Assembly (NCBI GenBank): GCA_040264895.1
Contig: JBDQHL010000002.1
Location: 1 to 64,000, forward strand
Direction of reading: 5' to 3'
DNA: 64,000 bases
Source of the DNA: PGYR01 sp040264895
Lineage (GTDB): Bacteria; Bacteroidota; Ignavibacteria; Kapaibacteriales; UBA2268
The notes below the pieces were generated by a model. It saw only the letters and a program-made list of their open reading frames with translations, was not told the DNA's origin and ran no database searches. How positions within the stretch are numbered: the stretch's first letter is position 1; the number at the start of each line of letters is the position of its first letter. This document shows positions 35,542-44,789 of the stretch, piece after piece. The translations under genes were made by a program, and so were the position numbers.

Positions 35542-36303
35542 ATGAATCCGAATGGCGATGTAAACATACAAATTGAAAACAACATAGCTACAATTGAATT
35601 TTATCATCCATCGAGCAATGCCTTACCTGGCAATGTGCTAAGAAAACTAGCAGAAACAATAGATGAAGCTGGTAACAATGATGACGTTAGAGTCATTGTC
35701 CTTAAATCAGGTGGTGACAGAGCATTCTGTGCTGGTGCTTCGTTCGATGAATTAATTGCAATAACAGATTACCCAACTGGAAAAAATTTCTTCATGGGAT
35801 TCGCCTTAGTTATAAACGCTATTCGCAAATGTCCTAAATTCGTTATCGCAAGAGTGCAAGGAAAAGCCGTTGGTGGTGGTGTAGGAGTTCTTTCTGCTGC
35901 TGACTATACATTGGCTACAAAATACTCTTCAGTCAAACTGAGTGAGCTTGCTTTGGGTATTGGACCATTTGTTATTGGCCCAGCAGTTGAGCGTAAGGTT
36001 GGTAAATCAGCATTTTCACAGATGTCTATTGACTATGATTGGTATGATGCTGAGTGGGCTAAAAACAGAGGATTCTACGCAGAAGTCTACGATGATATTG
36101 AAGCATTAGACAAAGCCGTTGCAGAATTCGCTACTAAGATGGCGGGCAATAGCCCAGATGCTATGGCAGAGCATAAGAAAGTAACTTGGGCTGGCACTGA
36201 AGATTGGGATAAATTATTAGAAAGTAGAGCTGAGATCAGCGGAAGGTTAGTGCTATCTGATTTTACAAAAAATTACATTAAACAATTTAAAGAAAAGAAA
36301 TAA
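35542..36303 (+). CDS. Enoyl-CoA hydratase/isomerase family protein
   Basis: A 253-residue crotonase-fold enzyme. The N-terminal NNIATIEFYHPSSNALPGNV, the oxyanion-hole motif GDRAFCAGASFDELI and the GKAVGGGVGVLSAADYTLA segment, followed by SELALGIGPFVIGP, place it in the hydratase/isomerase family. The exact acyl-CoA substrate cannot be told. The stop shares one base with the start of the next gene (TAATG), so the exonuclease-like gene is translationally coupled. Confidence 0.88.
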   Translation: MNPNGDVNIQIENNIATIEFYHPSSNALPGNVLRKLAETIDEAGNNDDVRVIVLKSGGDRAFCAGASFDELIAITDYPTGKNFFMGFALVINAIRKCPKFVIARVQGKAVGGGVGVLSAADYTLATKYSSVKLSELALGIGPFVIGPAVERKVGKSAFSQMSIDYDWYDAEWAKNRGFYAEVYDDIEALDKAVAEFATKMAGNSPDAMAEHKKVTWAGTEDWDKLLESRAEISGRLVLSDFTKNYIKQFKEKK

Positions 36304-36965
36304 TGTACCTCTTCTTCGATACTGAGACAAGTGGTTTACCCAAAAACTATGATGCACCGATTTCTGATTTGGAGAATTGGCCATACATAGTACAAATTGC
36401 ATGGTTAGAGCAAGATAAATACGGTAATGACATATCCACTGGTAACTACTATGTAACTCCATCTGGGTTTGACATTAGTCCTGATTCTGAGAAAATACAC
36501 CGTATTAGTAAAGAAAAAGCAACGGATTTGGGCTACCCAATTACAGACGTGTTAGAAGTTTTCATTGCTATAATTAAGAAATCGCAATTCATAGTAGCTC
36601 ACAATGTTGAGTTTGACTACAATGTACTTAGTGCAGAGTTTGCACGCCATTACATAAAAAGTGACATAGCCGAGAAGAAGAAGATTTGTACTATGCAAGA
36701 AACGATAGAGTTTTGCAACTTGCCTGGCAGCAATGGTTTGAAATATCCCCGTTTGTCGGAACTTTACTACAAGCTATTTGCCAAAAATTTTGATAATGCT
36801 CATGACGCCAAAGCGGACATAGATGCAACTGCAGAAGCTTTTTGGGCGCTGAAGCAACGCGGTGTTATCGATGAATTCAACCTGAGAACTGAACAAATAA
36901 TTGGGGTTAAAAAGAAGCAAGAAGAAGAAACAGACGATGATGATTCGAGTATGTCGTTGTTTTAA
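36303..36965 (+). CDS. DnaQ-type 3'-5' exonuclease
   Basis: A 220-residue DEDD-family nuclease. Motif ExoI is FFDTETSGLP at the N-terminus; ExoII is QFIVAHNVEFDYNVLSAE; ExoIII is DNAHDAKADIDATAEAFW, giving the HxxxxxD form (DEDDh). It could proofread DNA or degrade RNA like oligoribonuclease relatives. The acidic C-terminal tail (EETDDDDSSMSLF) may be a clamp- or partner-binding peptide; that is inference. Confidence 0.88.
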   Translation: MYLFFDTETSGLPKNYDAPISDLENWPYIVQIAWLEQDKYGNDISTGNYYVTPSGFDISPDSEKIHRISKEKATDLGYPITDVLEVFIAIIKKSQFIVAHNVEFDYNVLSAEFARHYIKSDIAEKKKICTMQETIEFCNLPGSNGLKYPRLSELYYKLFAKNFDNAHDAKADIDATAEAFWALKQRGVIDEFNLRTEQIIGVKKKQEEETDDDDSSMSLF

Positions 36966-36978
36966 TAGTAGATTTATT

Positions 36979-37203
36979 CTAACCACTCTCATCTAGTATT
37001 TCTAAATCACTTCCTGAGATTGAATCCTTTTTAACCTTCTTACTTTGGTTTTTCCTCAGAAATTCTTGTTGTGCAGGCGTAAAAAGATTTTCTTTATCAA
37101 TATAATTATTAATAACTTTTATAACAGATAGTAAGAACTCTTCATCGTCAGTATCTTTAACTATACTTATAATTTCTTCCTTTATTCTATCTACTTCAGT
37201 CAT
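36979..37203 (-). CDS. Small acidic hypothetical protein (antitoxin-like)
   Basis: A 74-residue protein: MTEVDRIKEEIISIVKDTDD, EEFLLSVIKVINNYIDKENL, then FTPAQQEFLRKNQ and a disordered Lys/Ser/Asp tail. The helical start resembles small Bacteroidota antitoxin-like proteins, but no toxin gene is adjacent, and the call is tentative. It lies convergent to the exonuclease gene and divergent from mnmA. Confidence 0.5.
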   Translation of the reverse strand: MTEVDRIKEEIISIVKDTDDEEFLLSVIKVINNYIDKENLFTPAQQEFLRKNQSKKVKKDSISGSDLEILDESG

Positions 37204-37290
37204 TATAATTCCTTACATTAATGAATTAAAATATTAGTTTTGTATTCTAATATAACAAAATATCTGAATATATAAACGTATTATAAAATT

Positions 37291-38463
37291 ATGGCAAGAA
37301 TAGCAATAGGTTTATCAGGCGGGGTTGACTCTGCAGTATCAGCGCACTTACTTAAAGAGCAAGGGCATGATGTTATTGCAATGTTTATGCAAAATTGGGA
37401 TGACCCAACTGGCACACTTCGAGGTGATTGTGAGTGGGAAGAAGACTTTGAAATTGCTCAGCTGGTTGCACGCCATTTAGATATACCTATTCACCATATT
37501 AATCTAAGCAATGAGTACAAATCGCGTGTAGCTGATTATATGTTTGCAGAATACGAAGCTGGCAGAACACCCAATCCAGATGTACTTTGCAATCGAGAGA
37601 TAAAGTGGGATGTCTTCCTAAAGGCAGCACTCGAATACGATGTAGATTTGGTAGCAACTGGACACTACTGCCAAAAAGATGAGGTGGATGGTCAATATCG
37701 TTTGCTAATGGGTAAGGATAGCAATAAAGATCAGAGCTACTTCCTGTGTCAGCTTGACCAAGAAATGCTTCGCTATGCACACTTCCCTATTGGTGGACTT
37801 TCGAAACCAGAAGTTAGAGAAATAGCCAAGTCGCTAAAATTACCAAATTATGATAAAAAGGACTCGCAAGGTCTATGCTTTATCGGTAAGATTGACCTGC
37901 CTACGTTCTTAAAACAAAAGTTAGAACCCAAGCGAGGCGACGTAATTGAGATTCCTGACAAAGAGCACAATTGGAACATAGGTGAAAACCTATTAGACCA
38001 ATGTATGCTCGATGAAGTCTGCTATCCAGTTCCTATGTGGGCTAGCGATGGCCATAAATTAGGACAACATGATGGTGCTCATTTCTTCACTGTAGGGCAA
38101 AGACGTGGACTTGCAATAGGTGGAACTAAGTTGCCTCTATTCGTAATAGGAACCGATGTTAAAAATAATATAATATACACTGGACAAGGCGAAAACCACT
38201 ATGCACTAAATCGTCCTGGCATTCACATTAAGGCTAGCGAAGTACATTGGGTTCGTCCATCGCAAGAGATGAAAATAGACGAAATTCGCGAATACGATGT
38301 TAAAATTCGTTACCGACAACCCAATCAAAAAGCAAAACTAATCCGTAAGGAAAACGGTGTATATATTATATTCGATGAGCTACAGAAAGGAGTTGCAGTA
38401 GGTCAATTCGCTGTTTGGTATGATGGTGATGAGCTTATTGGCTCAGGGGTTATCTTCGCATAA
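37291..38463 (+). CDS. mnmA: tRNA-specific 2-thiouridylase MnmA
   Basis: A 390-residue enzyme that adds sulfur to U34 of tRNA-Lys, -Glu and -Gln. PP-loop SGGVDS is at residues 9-14. The two catalytic Cys lie in NPDVLCNREIKWDVF and DSQGLCFIGKIDLPTFL; further family motifs are MGKDSNKDQSYFLCQL, HDGAHFFTVGQRRGLAIGG and YDGDELIGSGVI. It is slightly longer than the usual 360-380. A terminator follows. Confidence 0.96.
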   Translation: MARIAIGLSGGVDSAVSAHLLKEQGHDVIAMFMQNWDDPTGTLRGDCEWEEDFEIAQLVARHLDIPIHHINLSNEYKSRVADYMFAEYEAGRTPNPDVLCNREIKWDVFLKAALEYDVDLVATGHYCQKDEVDGQYRLLMGKDSNKDQSYFLCQLDQEMLRYAHFPIGGLSKPEVREIAKSLKLPNYDKKDSQGLCFIGKIDLPTFLKQKLEPKRGDVIEIPDKEHNWNIGENLLDQCMLDEVCYPVPMWASDGHKLGQHDGAHFFTVGQRRGLAIGGTKLPLFVIGTDVKNNIIYTGQGENHYALNRPGIHIKASEVHWVRPSQEMKIDEIREYDVKIRYRQPNQKAKLIRKENGVYIIFDELQKGVAVGQFAVWYDGDELIGSGVIFA

Positions 38464-38515
38464 TTGCCTTACTCTTTTATTCTGATTTTTATAATGCTTA
38501 AGTTTGTAAGTGAAC

Positions 38516-38537
38516 AATCCCACAAGTTGGGATTTTT
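38516..38537 (+). terminator. mnmA terminator
   Basis: AATCCCA (38516-38522) pairs with TGGGATT (38528-38534) and is followed by Ts. Confidence 0.75.
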
Positions 38538-38552
38538 CTATTTTAATTATAT

Positions 38553-39161
38553 ATGAGTGTGGTTATGGAAGGACTTTCAGCGTCAATTTGGTCATCGGCA
38601 GTAGTACTATTTTTCCTAATGGATCCATTGGGCAATGTGCCTGTTGTCCTGTCCGTACTCAAAGACATAGACCCCAAGCGACAAAGAGTAATAATTGCAA
38701 GGGAACTACTAATAGCATTATTCATATTGCTTATATTTCTATTTCTCGGCAAACCAATGCTCAACTTCCTACATCTGCAACAAGAAGCTGTTACAATCTC
38801 TGGTGGAATAATACTTTTGATAATAGGACTAAGGATGATATTCCCATCTCCCGAAGGTATAGTTGGTCAGCAACCAGAAGGAGAACCGTTCATAGTACCA
38901 CTGGCTATACCACTAATAGCTGGCCCATCCGTATTGGCAATGCTTATACTGATGACTCAGAATGGACCAAACAAAATGACTGATTGGCTTTTTGCGTTGC
39001 TAATAGCATGGGGACTTTCAGCTGTAATTCTAATAGCAGCACCTTTCTTACTCAAGCTTTTGCGTCGCCGTGGACTAACTGCCCTAGAAAGACTAATGGG
39101 TATGATATTGGTAATGATATCAGTACAAATGCTTATAAATGGACTTAAATTAGTTACATAA
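38553..39161 (+). CDS. MarC family integral membrane protein
   Basis: A 202-residue protein with six membrane helices and the MarC signatures FFLMDPLGNVPVVLSVLKDI at the start and PLAIPLIAGPSVLAMLILMT in the middle. The ending GMILVMISVQMLINGLKLV is typical too. The function of the family is not settled. A second ATG at 38565 (MEGLSA) is an equally good start. It stands alone between the mnmA terminator and a minus-strand terminator. Confidence 0.9.
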   Translation: MSVVMEGLSASIWSSAVVLFFLMDPLGNVPVVLSVLKDIDPKRQRVIIARELLIALFILLIFLFLGKPMLNFLHLQQEAVTISGGIILLIIGLRMIFPSPEGIVGQQPEGEPFIVPLAIPLIAGPSVLAMLILMTQNGPNKMTDWLFALLIAWGLSAVILIAAPFLLKLLRRRGLTALERLMGMILVMISVQMLINGLKLVT

Positions 39162-39189
39162 AAAAAGCCCAACTAGTACTAGCTGGGCT
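39160..39189 (-). terminator. Terminator of the fibre-like gene
   Basis: On the minus strand AGCCCAGCTAGT and ACTAGTTGGGCT form a strong hairpin (39189-39166, stems of 6 and 5 bp) followed by seven Ts. It ends the transcript of the secreted fibre-like gene at 39211-40310. Confidence 0.8.
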
Positions 39190-39210
39190 TGGTAAAAGAT
39201 TGTTAGAATT

Positions 39211-40310
39211 TTACTTAATTTTGGTAAGGATGATAAAAGATTCTGTTGTTACATCAAAGTCGTCATCTTCTTTTTTCATTTGCAAATCAAAAGTTCCACT
39301 GGAAGATGTCTCGAATATGCCTTCTATCGTAACTCTTGCGTTAAACCCATTGTAAAATTGAAAGTCCTCTATAAATTCATTAGAGTTAATTACTTGCTTA
39401 TAATCTAAATTATCGTCAAACGCCTCTATCATAACAACACCTGACGATGGTAAACCGTTTAATCTTATTGAAGGTCTTCTCTCCGTTCCAGTTGGAGCGA
39501 GTATCAAAATCCCCTTAATTTTATATACACTATTCGCATCAAGAGTAGCTGTAATATCAGTGATATTTACATAAGTTGTTGTACTTACCGTCTGGTCAGA
39601 TGACTTGGTTAATACCGTTACCTCTGGCAGTCTGCGCCACCGCCGCCGCCACCAGTGATTATCTTACCAGTGTTATCTAGTTGTATATTTTGTGTGCCGC
39701 CGCCAGCTAAACCGGGCATAGTAATGCCAGTTGTTTTAGCTTCTAATGCAGTAGCGCCATCTATTGCTATCACTCCCTTGTTATTAACTTCATCATAACT
39801 AAGAGTCATTTCCGTACCACCAGTCATACCACCATCTGGCCCTACGTGAAGTGTATTACTCCCTACGTAAGCATCTTCCCACCTATTATCATCTTGACCA
39901 AGTGAGCTACTAGTGCTTGGTGGGCTGAAGTCCCCAGAATTATTAAAGACAGTCGTGCTACCTTGCATCATCAATAGTTGGTCAACTCTCTGTTGTGAAA
40001 ACAAAGTGCCACCAACATATATATCTACGACCACATTCGTATTTATAGAGCTAGCACTAACGCTAGACAAATCTCCATTTGCACCAAGATGGTCAGCTAG
40101 TTCTACTATTACTATGCCATTATCATTGGGCGTCAAATTATTGGTTTCACTTATGAAAAGTGTTGAGTTAGTAGAATAGTCTTTAATTTCAGCTCTCACA
40201 CTTTGTGAAGAAGTATTTGTAGTGTAATAAGCAACCTTAATAGGTTCTAATGATAGTGATGTAGATACTGAAAACAATATAGTTATAACTATTAGTAAAA
40301 GCTTTTTCAT
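39211..40310 (-). pseudogene. Secreted fibre-like protein, frameshifted
   Basis: Signal peptide (ILFSVSTSLSL) and a Ser/Thr/Asn-rich N-terminal half lead to a tail-fibre-like segment (GNTLHVGPDGG relative: YVGSNTLHVGPDGGMTGG; NIQLDNTGKIITGGGGGG). At a GGC/GGT repeat (about 39640-39656) the frame is lost: the ORF from 40310 stops at 39618, while the natural continuation runs on in another frame as LPEVTVLTKSSDQTVSTTTY, KIKGILILAPTGTERRPSIR and a beta-sandwich end (FDLQMKKEDDD). About 365 residues in all. Either a slippage mutation in the GGC tract or an assembly error. The beta-rich C-terminus could be a binding or trimer domain. Confidence 0.75.
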
Positions 40311-40469
40311 AAATCCTCATAATTAACTTCAAATATTATGACGGAAATAAGCAATTTGTATATTTTTCACAAGAACTACATAAACTGAAACTTTATACAA
40401 ATACTATATTTTTAAATTAGTCTCACTTATTTCTTAGTTTCGAAATACTAAAAATTAACAATCACAATT

Positions 40470-41732
40470 ATGACAAAATCAGCCGAAGAAGCAGTAAAGC
40501 ATATAAAAAGTAATGACAATGTTTTCATTCATTCAGCTACTGCAGTTCCTACTTTGTTAGTAAATGCAATGAGCGAACGACACAGTGAACTAAAGGATGT
40601 AAGTATCTACCAAATCCACACCGAAGGACCTGCGCCTTATTGTAATCAAGGTATGGAGGATTCATTCCTTGTTAAGGCAATGTTTGTTGGCTCTAACACA
40701 CGTAGTTCTATACGAAGCGGAAGAAATAGCTATATACCTATTTTTCTAAGTGAAGCTCCAAAACTCTTTAGAAAAGGGACTATTCCAATCGACGTTGCTT
40801 TGATTACTGTTTCCCCACCGGACAGACACGGCTTTTGTTCTCTTGGTACATCAGTAGATATTTCTTTAGCAGCAGTCGAATCAGCAAAATTCGTAATTGC
40901 CCAGGTTAATGATAAGATGCCAAGAACTCATGGCGATGGAATTATTCACGTAAATGATATTGACATACAAGTAGAAGGTAATAGGGATATATATGAAATT
41001 CATTATTCAGAACTTTCTGATGAGAACAAATCAATAGGAAGAAATATAGCAGAATTGATTGATGACGGCTCCACATTACAAATGGGTATAGGGGCTATCC
41101 CAAATGCAGTATTATCTTTCTTAGGTAACCATAAAAATCTTGGAATTCATTCTGAAATGTTCTCTGATGGAATATTGCCATTAGTTGAGAATGGAGTGAT
41201 TAATGGAATTCACAAAAAGAAGCACCCAGGCAAAATTGTATCTTCGTTTGTGGTTGGCAGCAAAAAGCTCTATGACTTTATTGATGACAATCCTGTTTTA
41301 CATATGTTGGATTCTGATTATGTCAATAGCCCAAACGTAATTCAAAAAAATCCAAAAGTAGTAGCAATCAATAGTGCTATCGAGATTGATTTAACTGGTC
41401 AGGTATGTGCTGACTCAATAGGTTCAAAAATTTATTCTGGTGTTGGTGGGCAAATGGATTTCATCCGTGGTGCTTCACTTTCAGAAGGCGGTAAACCTAT
41501 AATCGCTCTGAGCTCAGTTACTAAAACAGGAGAATCTAAGATTGTGCCTTTCTTAAAACAGGGTGCAGGTGTGGTTACCACAAGAGCCCACATACACTAT
41601 GTAGTTACCGAATATGGTGTAGCTAACTTGTATGGTAAAACTATTGACGAAAGAATAAATGAGTTGATTGGAATCGCTCACCCAATGCACAGGGAAGAAC
41701 TTGAAAAGTCGAAAAAGCTATTGTTTTGTTAA
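40470..41732 (+). CDS. Acetyl-CoA hydrolase/CoA-transferase family protein
   Basis: A 420-residue class I CoA transferase of the acetyl-CoA hydrolase/4-hydroxybutyrate CoA-transferase group. Segments: FIHSATAVPTLLVNAMSERH, VSPPDRHGFCSLGTSVDISL, LQMGIGAIPNAVLSFLG with EMFSDGI, GGQMDFIRGASLSEGGKPII and VVTEYGVANLYGKT. The substrate is probably acetate or 4-hydroxybutyrate. It is convergent with menG with an 11-base gap. Confidence 0.9.
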   Translation: MTKSAEEAVKHIKSNDNVFIHSATAVPTLLVNAMSERHSELKDVSIYQIHTEGPAPYCNQGMEDSFLVKAMFVGSNTRSSIRSGRNSYIPIFLSEAPKLFRKGTIPIDVALITVSPPDRHGFCSLGTSVDISLAAVESAKFVIAQVNDKMPRTHGDGIIHVNDIDIQVEGNRDIYEIHYSELSDENKSIGRNIAELIDDGSTLQMGIGAIPNAVLSFLGNHKNLGIHSEMFSDGILPLVENGVINGIHKKKHPGKIVSSFVVGSKKLYDFIDDNPVLHMLDSDYVNSPNVIQKNPKVVAINSAIEIDLTGQVCADSIGSKIYSGVGGQMDFIRGASLSEGGKPIIALSSVTKTGESKIVPFLKQGAGVVTTRAHIHYVVTEYGVANLYGKTIDERINELIGIAHPMHREELEKSKKLLFC

Positions 41733-41743
41733 TTGGGTTTATT

Positions 41744-42433
41744 TTAAGCTACCACACAGTGGTAAATATAAGATACACCAAAGAATTGAGGATAACCCTT
41801 TACACTTTTAAATCTATCAGTACTCATTAAAAGATCAACAAACTCCTTTCCATAAGGAAAGTTATCAATAGTTGTTGGCAGATAAGTATAAGCATCTTCA
41901 TTATTAATAAGTATTTTACCAAGCTTTGGCATTAATCTTCTGCTATAAAACTCATAGATTGATTTTAAAAAACCATTAGGTTTTCCGGTTTCTAAAATCA
42001 TTAACTTTCCACCTGGCTTAGTTACTCTAGTTAGCTCTGCTAGACCACGATGTAGGTCGTCAACATTTCTGATACCAAATGATATACTAACAATGTCAAA
42101 TGTATTATCATCATAATGAAGATTCATAATGTCGGCTAATTCTGCCTCTACTGTAACGTCTTTCTTAAAAGCTTTCATTGGTAATTTTTTGAGCATATCA
42201 GAACAAAAGTCTGTTGCCAAAACTTTACCTTCTTTACCGGTTACTTTTTTGAATTCAATAGCCAAATCACCTGTACCCGAAGCAGTATCTAAAATATTGT
42301 CATCTGACTTTGCACCAGATAGCTTTACCAATCTCTTACGCCACAAATGATGCAAACCGAATGACATTACATTATTCATGTAGTCGTAGTCATTAGATAA
42401 ATTAGCGAACATATTTTTTACTTCTTCACTCAT
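41744..42433 (-). CDS. menG: Demethylmenaquinone methyltransferase MenG/UbiE
   Basis: A 229-residue SAM-dependent C-methyltransferase, the last step of menaquinone synthesis. Family motifs: FANLSNDYDYMNNVMSFGLH near the start, ILDTASGTGDLAIEFKK for SAM binding, SFGIRNVDDLHRGLAELTRV and LEFSxP-like LMILETGKPNG. Length is normal. It points to a menaquinone-based respiratory chain. Confidence 0.94.
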   Translation of the reverse strand: MSEEVKNMFANLSNDYDYMNNVMSFGLHHLWRKRLVKLSGAKSDDNILDTASGTGDLAIEFKKVTGKEGKVLATDFCSDMLKKLPMKAFKKDVTVEAELADIMNLHYDDNTFDIVSISFGIRNVDDLHRGLAELTRVTKPGGKLMILETGKPNGFLKSIYEFYSRRLMPKLGKILINNEDAYTYLPTTIDNFPYGKEFVDLLMSTDRFKSVKGYPQFFGVSYIYHCVVA

Positions 42434-42494
42434 TGCTATATCAGATTATTTTATTACTTTTATCAAACCTTTCACTCACAAATATAATATATAT

Positions 42495-43748
42495 ATGAAC
42501 AAACATCTACCTCTTTATTCTAACTATATATCAACTCGTAAAATAACACAAAGCTTATGTGCTCCTCTCATAGAAGAAGATTACACTACTCAAGTGGATT
42601 GGTTTGTAAGCCCTCCCAAGTGGCATCTGGCACATACAACTTGGTTTTTTGAGACTTTTATTCTCATACCCAATTTGAAAGAATATAAGGTATTTGATGA
42701 AAAGTTCTCTTATTTGTTCAATAGTTACTACTTATCTAAAGGTGACCAATTAACGAAATCGGAAAGAGGAGTTCTTGCTAGACCACAACTTAATAAGATT
42801 ATGGATTATAGAAAGCAAGTTGATTTAGCTATTGAGCAGTTACTAGGCAGTTGCTCTGAGTTAGAATATTCAAAACTAGAGTCACTGATGCATATTGGTA
42901 TAAATCACGAACAACAACATCAAGAGTTGTTGCTTATGGATATAAAATACAACTATGCTTCTAGTAGCTTTAAGCCTAACTACGCTGATTCAAATTTAAA
43001 GTTTGATACAGATATATTGCCCCAAGAATTTCTAAAAGTAGACGAAGGAGTTTACTCTGTAGGATTCGAAGGTGATGAATTTCATTTTGACAATGAAGTA
43101 CCAAGACATAAACAGTACGTACATGATTGCCATATATCTAATAGATTAGTAACCAATAAAGAATATCTTGGTTTTATAACTGATGGCGGGTACAAAGATC
43201 CCCTTCTTTGGTTGTCTGATGGTTGGGACTGGAAACAAAAAAACAACATTAAGAAGCCGCTGTACTGGAATATTAATGATAATGGCTGTGATTACTTTAC
43301 TTTACATGGACTGAGAGAGTTGGATCCTTCTGCACCTGTTAGTCATATTTCATTTTACGAAGCCAATGCTTTTGCTAAATGGGCTGGCTACAGATTGCCG
43401 ACAGAATTCGAATGGGAAGTAGCTTGTAATAATTATAGTGCTGATGATTTGGAAAAAGCCAACCTATTAGATAATAGATTTATGGCATTGCCGAATACAA
43501 GCGCTCCACAATGTATTGGTAATTTGTGGGTTTGGACTGAAAGTGCCTACTTGCCATATCCTAATTATTTACAAGATAAGGGTGCATTGGGTGAATACAA
43601 TGGAAAGTTTATGGTAAATCAGAAAGTTCTGAGGGGTGGCAGTTTCGCTACTCAGAGAAGTCACATAAGGGCAACATATAGAAATTTCTATCACCCTGAA
43701 TCGAGATGGTGCTTCAATGGAATCAGATTAGCTAAAAATAATGACTAA
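42495..43748 (+). CDS. egtB: EgtB-like ergothioneine sulfoxide synthase
   Basis: A 417-residue protein with an N-terminal DinB-like iron-binding domain (WHLAHTTWFFETFIL; GINHEQQHQELLLMDIKYNY, giving the His triad) and a C-terminal FGE-sulfatase fold (HKQYVHDCHISNRLVTNKEY; FAKWAGYRLPTEFEWEVAC; VLRGGSFATQRSHIRATYRN; FYHPESRWCFNGIRLA). In ergothioneine synthesis EgtB joins Cys or gamma-Glu-Cys to hercynine. The usual EgtD partner is not adjacent, so the sulfur substrate and even the pathway are inferred. Confidence 0.85.
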   Translation: MNKHLPLYSNYISTRKITQSLCAPLIEEDYTTQVDWFVSPPKWHLAHTTWFFETFILIPNLKEYKVFDEKFSYLFNSYYLSKGDQLTKSERGVLARPQLNKIMDYRKQVDLAIEQLLGSCSELEYSKLESLMHIGINHEQQHQELLLMDIKYNYASSSFKPNYADSNLKFDTDILPQEFLKVDEGVYSVGFEGDEFHFDNEVPRHKQYVHDCHISNRLVTNKEYLGFITDGGYKDPLLWLSDGWDWKQKNNIKKPLYWNINDNGCDYFTLHGLRELDPSAPVSHISFYEANAFAKWAGYRLPTEFEWEVACNNYSADDLEKANLLDNRFMALPNTSAPQCIGNLWVWTESAYLPYPNYLQDKGALGEYNGKFMVNQKVLRGGSFATQRSHIRATYRNFYHPESRWCFNGIRLAKNND

Positions 43749-44035
43749 TTGTCAGGGGAGTGACTATTTGACACCTGTCGTTGTGTCATATCTTTCTTCA
43801 TAGATTTGATACCAAAGTTGATACCATAGATAAATATATAAATGAACCCGATAATACCTGCTGCTTCTAATATATTTATGCATTGCATTTTGAAGGTGTC
43901 GAATATCATTTTGTTACAGACGTTCTCTAAAGTAAACGACATAAATAGAAAAAGCCCGCCAATAAAGAATATAAAAAATATTGTGCGGGCAATTTTTTCA
44001 ATTGTAGTTTTCGTTCTGTTTTCGTTAGCTTTCAT
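43745..44035 (-). CDS. Small membrane protein coupled to the ECF sigma gene
   Basis: A 96-residue protein with two membrane helices (IARTIFFIFFIGGLFLFMSF; AAGIIGFIYIFIYGINFGI). It overlaps the stop of the sigma gene by 11 bases and is therefore translationally coupled to it. A small two-helix partner of this kind could be a membrane anchor or anti-sigma factor, but no known anti-sigma domain is visible. The stop overlaps the convergent egtB end. Confidence 0.65.
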   Translation of the reverse strand: MKANENRTKTTIEKIARTIFFIFFIGGLFLFMSFTLENVCNKMIFDTFKMQCINILEAAGIIGFIYIFIYGINFGIKSMKKDMTQRQVSNSHSPDN

Positions 44036-44582
44036 TGAGTGAAGTGTATAAACCGTTTAATTTCTTTCTTAAATGCAGAACAGCATATCTCTTTCTTGCT
44101 AAAAGAGTATTTATGTTTACGCCTGTTTCTTCTGACATTTCTCTAAACGAAATACCTTCAAATTCATTTTTAACAAACACATTTCTTTGCTCATCTGGTA
44201 ATTCTTTTAGTCCATCTTGTACAGAATCCCATATTGTTTTTCTAAGCAAATCGTCTTCAGGGCTAGCACCTTCGTCTTCTATGAAGTATTCGAAAGTATC
44301 CATTCCTTCTTCTTGTTGCTTCGGTGTTTGTAAATCCGAAAACGCCTCTGCGCGTTTCTTTCTGTATGAATCAATAATTCTATTTCTTACTGCAGTGAAC
44401 ACCCAAGATGCTATATTTTCTATTGGTTTTTGAACATTTTTAGATGCTGCTAAAACATTTGTGAATACATCTTGTAGGATATCTTCTGCTTCTTCCTGCG
44501 ATCTTACTCTTTTTCTGATAAAACCTAGGAACTTCTTTCTATCGTTCTTGAACAACTCTTCTATTTGTAATGCTAAATCCAT
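44025..44582 (-). CDS. ECF-type RNA polymerase sigma factor
   Basis: A 185-residue sigma-70 family factor of the extracytoplasmic function type. Region 2: FIRKRVRSQEEAEDILQDVF, WVFTAVRNRIIDSYRKKRAE. An acidic linker follows. Region 4: LKELPDEQRNVFVKNEFEGI, SFREMSEETGVNINTLLARK, RYAVLHLRKKL. It should direct RNA polymerase to a stress or envelope regulon. The next gene, on the same strand with overlap, encodes a two-helix membrane protein that may be its regulator. Confidence 0.93.
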   Translation of the reverse strand: MDLALQIEELFKNDRKKFLGFIRKRVRSQEEAEDILQDVFTNVLAASKNVQKPIENIASWVFTAVRNRIIDSYRKKRAEAFSDLQTPKQQEEGMDTFEYFIEDEGASPEDDLLRKTIWDSVQDGLKELPDEQRNVFVKNEFEGISFREMSEETGVNINTLLARKRYAVLHLRKKLNGLYTSLNES

Positions 44583-44789
44583 CTTATAAATCCTCGTTTT
44601 TCTTCAATTATTTTAAATAAGACTATTTTACTCTTATTTAACCTCAATAACTATCTAAACGCAAAAAAGTTTCACTTTTTATAAACATTTTTTTAATTTT
44701 TGTTAAATTTTTTTATTTCACTGACATAATGTCAAGTAAATATAGTCTTAATCTGTATAATATATACGTGGGAATACCGTGCCAACAAT

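Noticed and set aside
36979..37203. Toxin-antitoxin module
   Set aside because: Only an antitoxin-like small protein is present; neighbours are an exonuclease of normal DnaQ type and mnmA, so no toxin can be supported.
38510..38983. 157-codon ORF starting inside the mnmA terminator
   Set aside because: It is an out-of-frame shadow of the MarC-type gene, which has clear membrane helices and family motifs.
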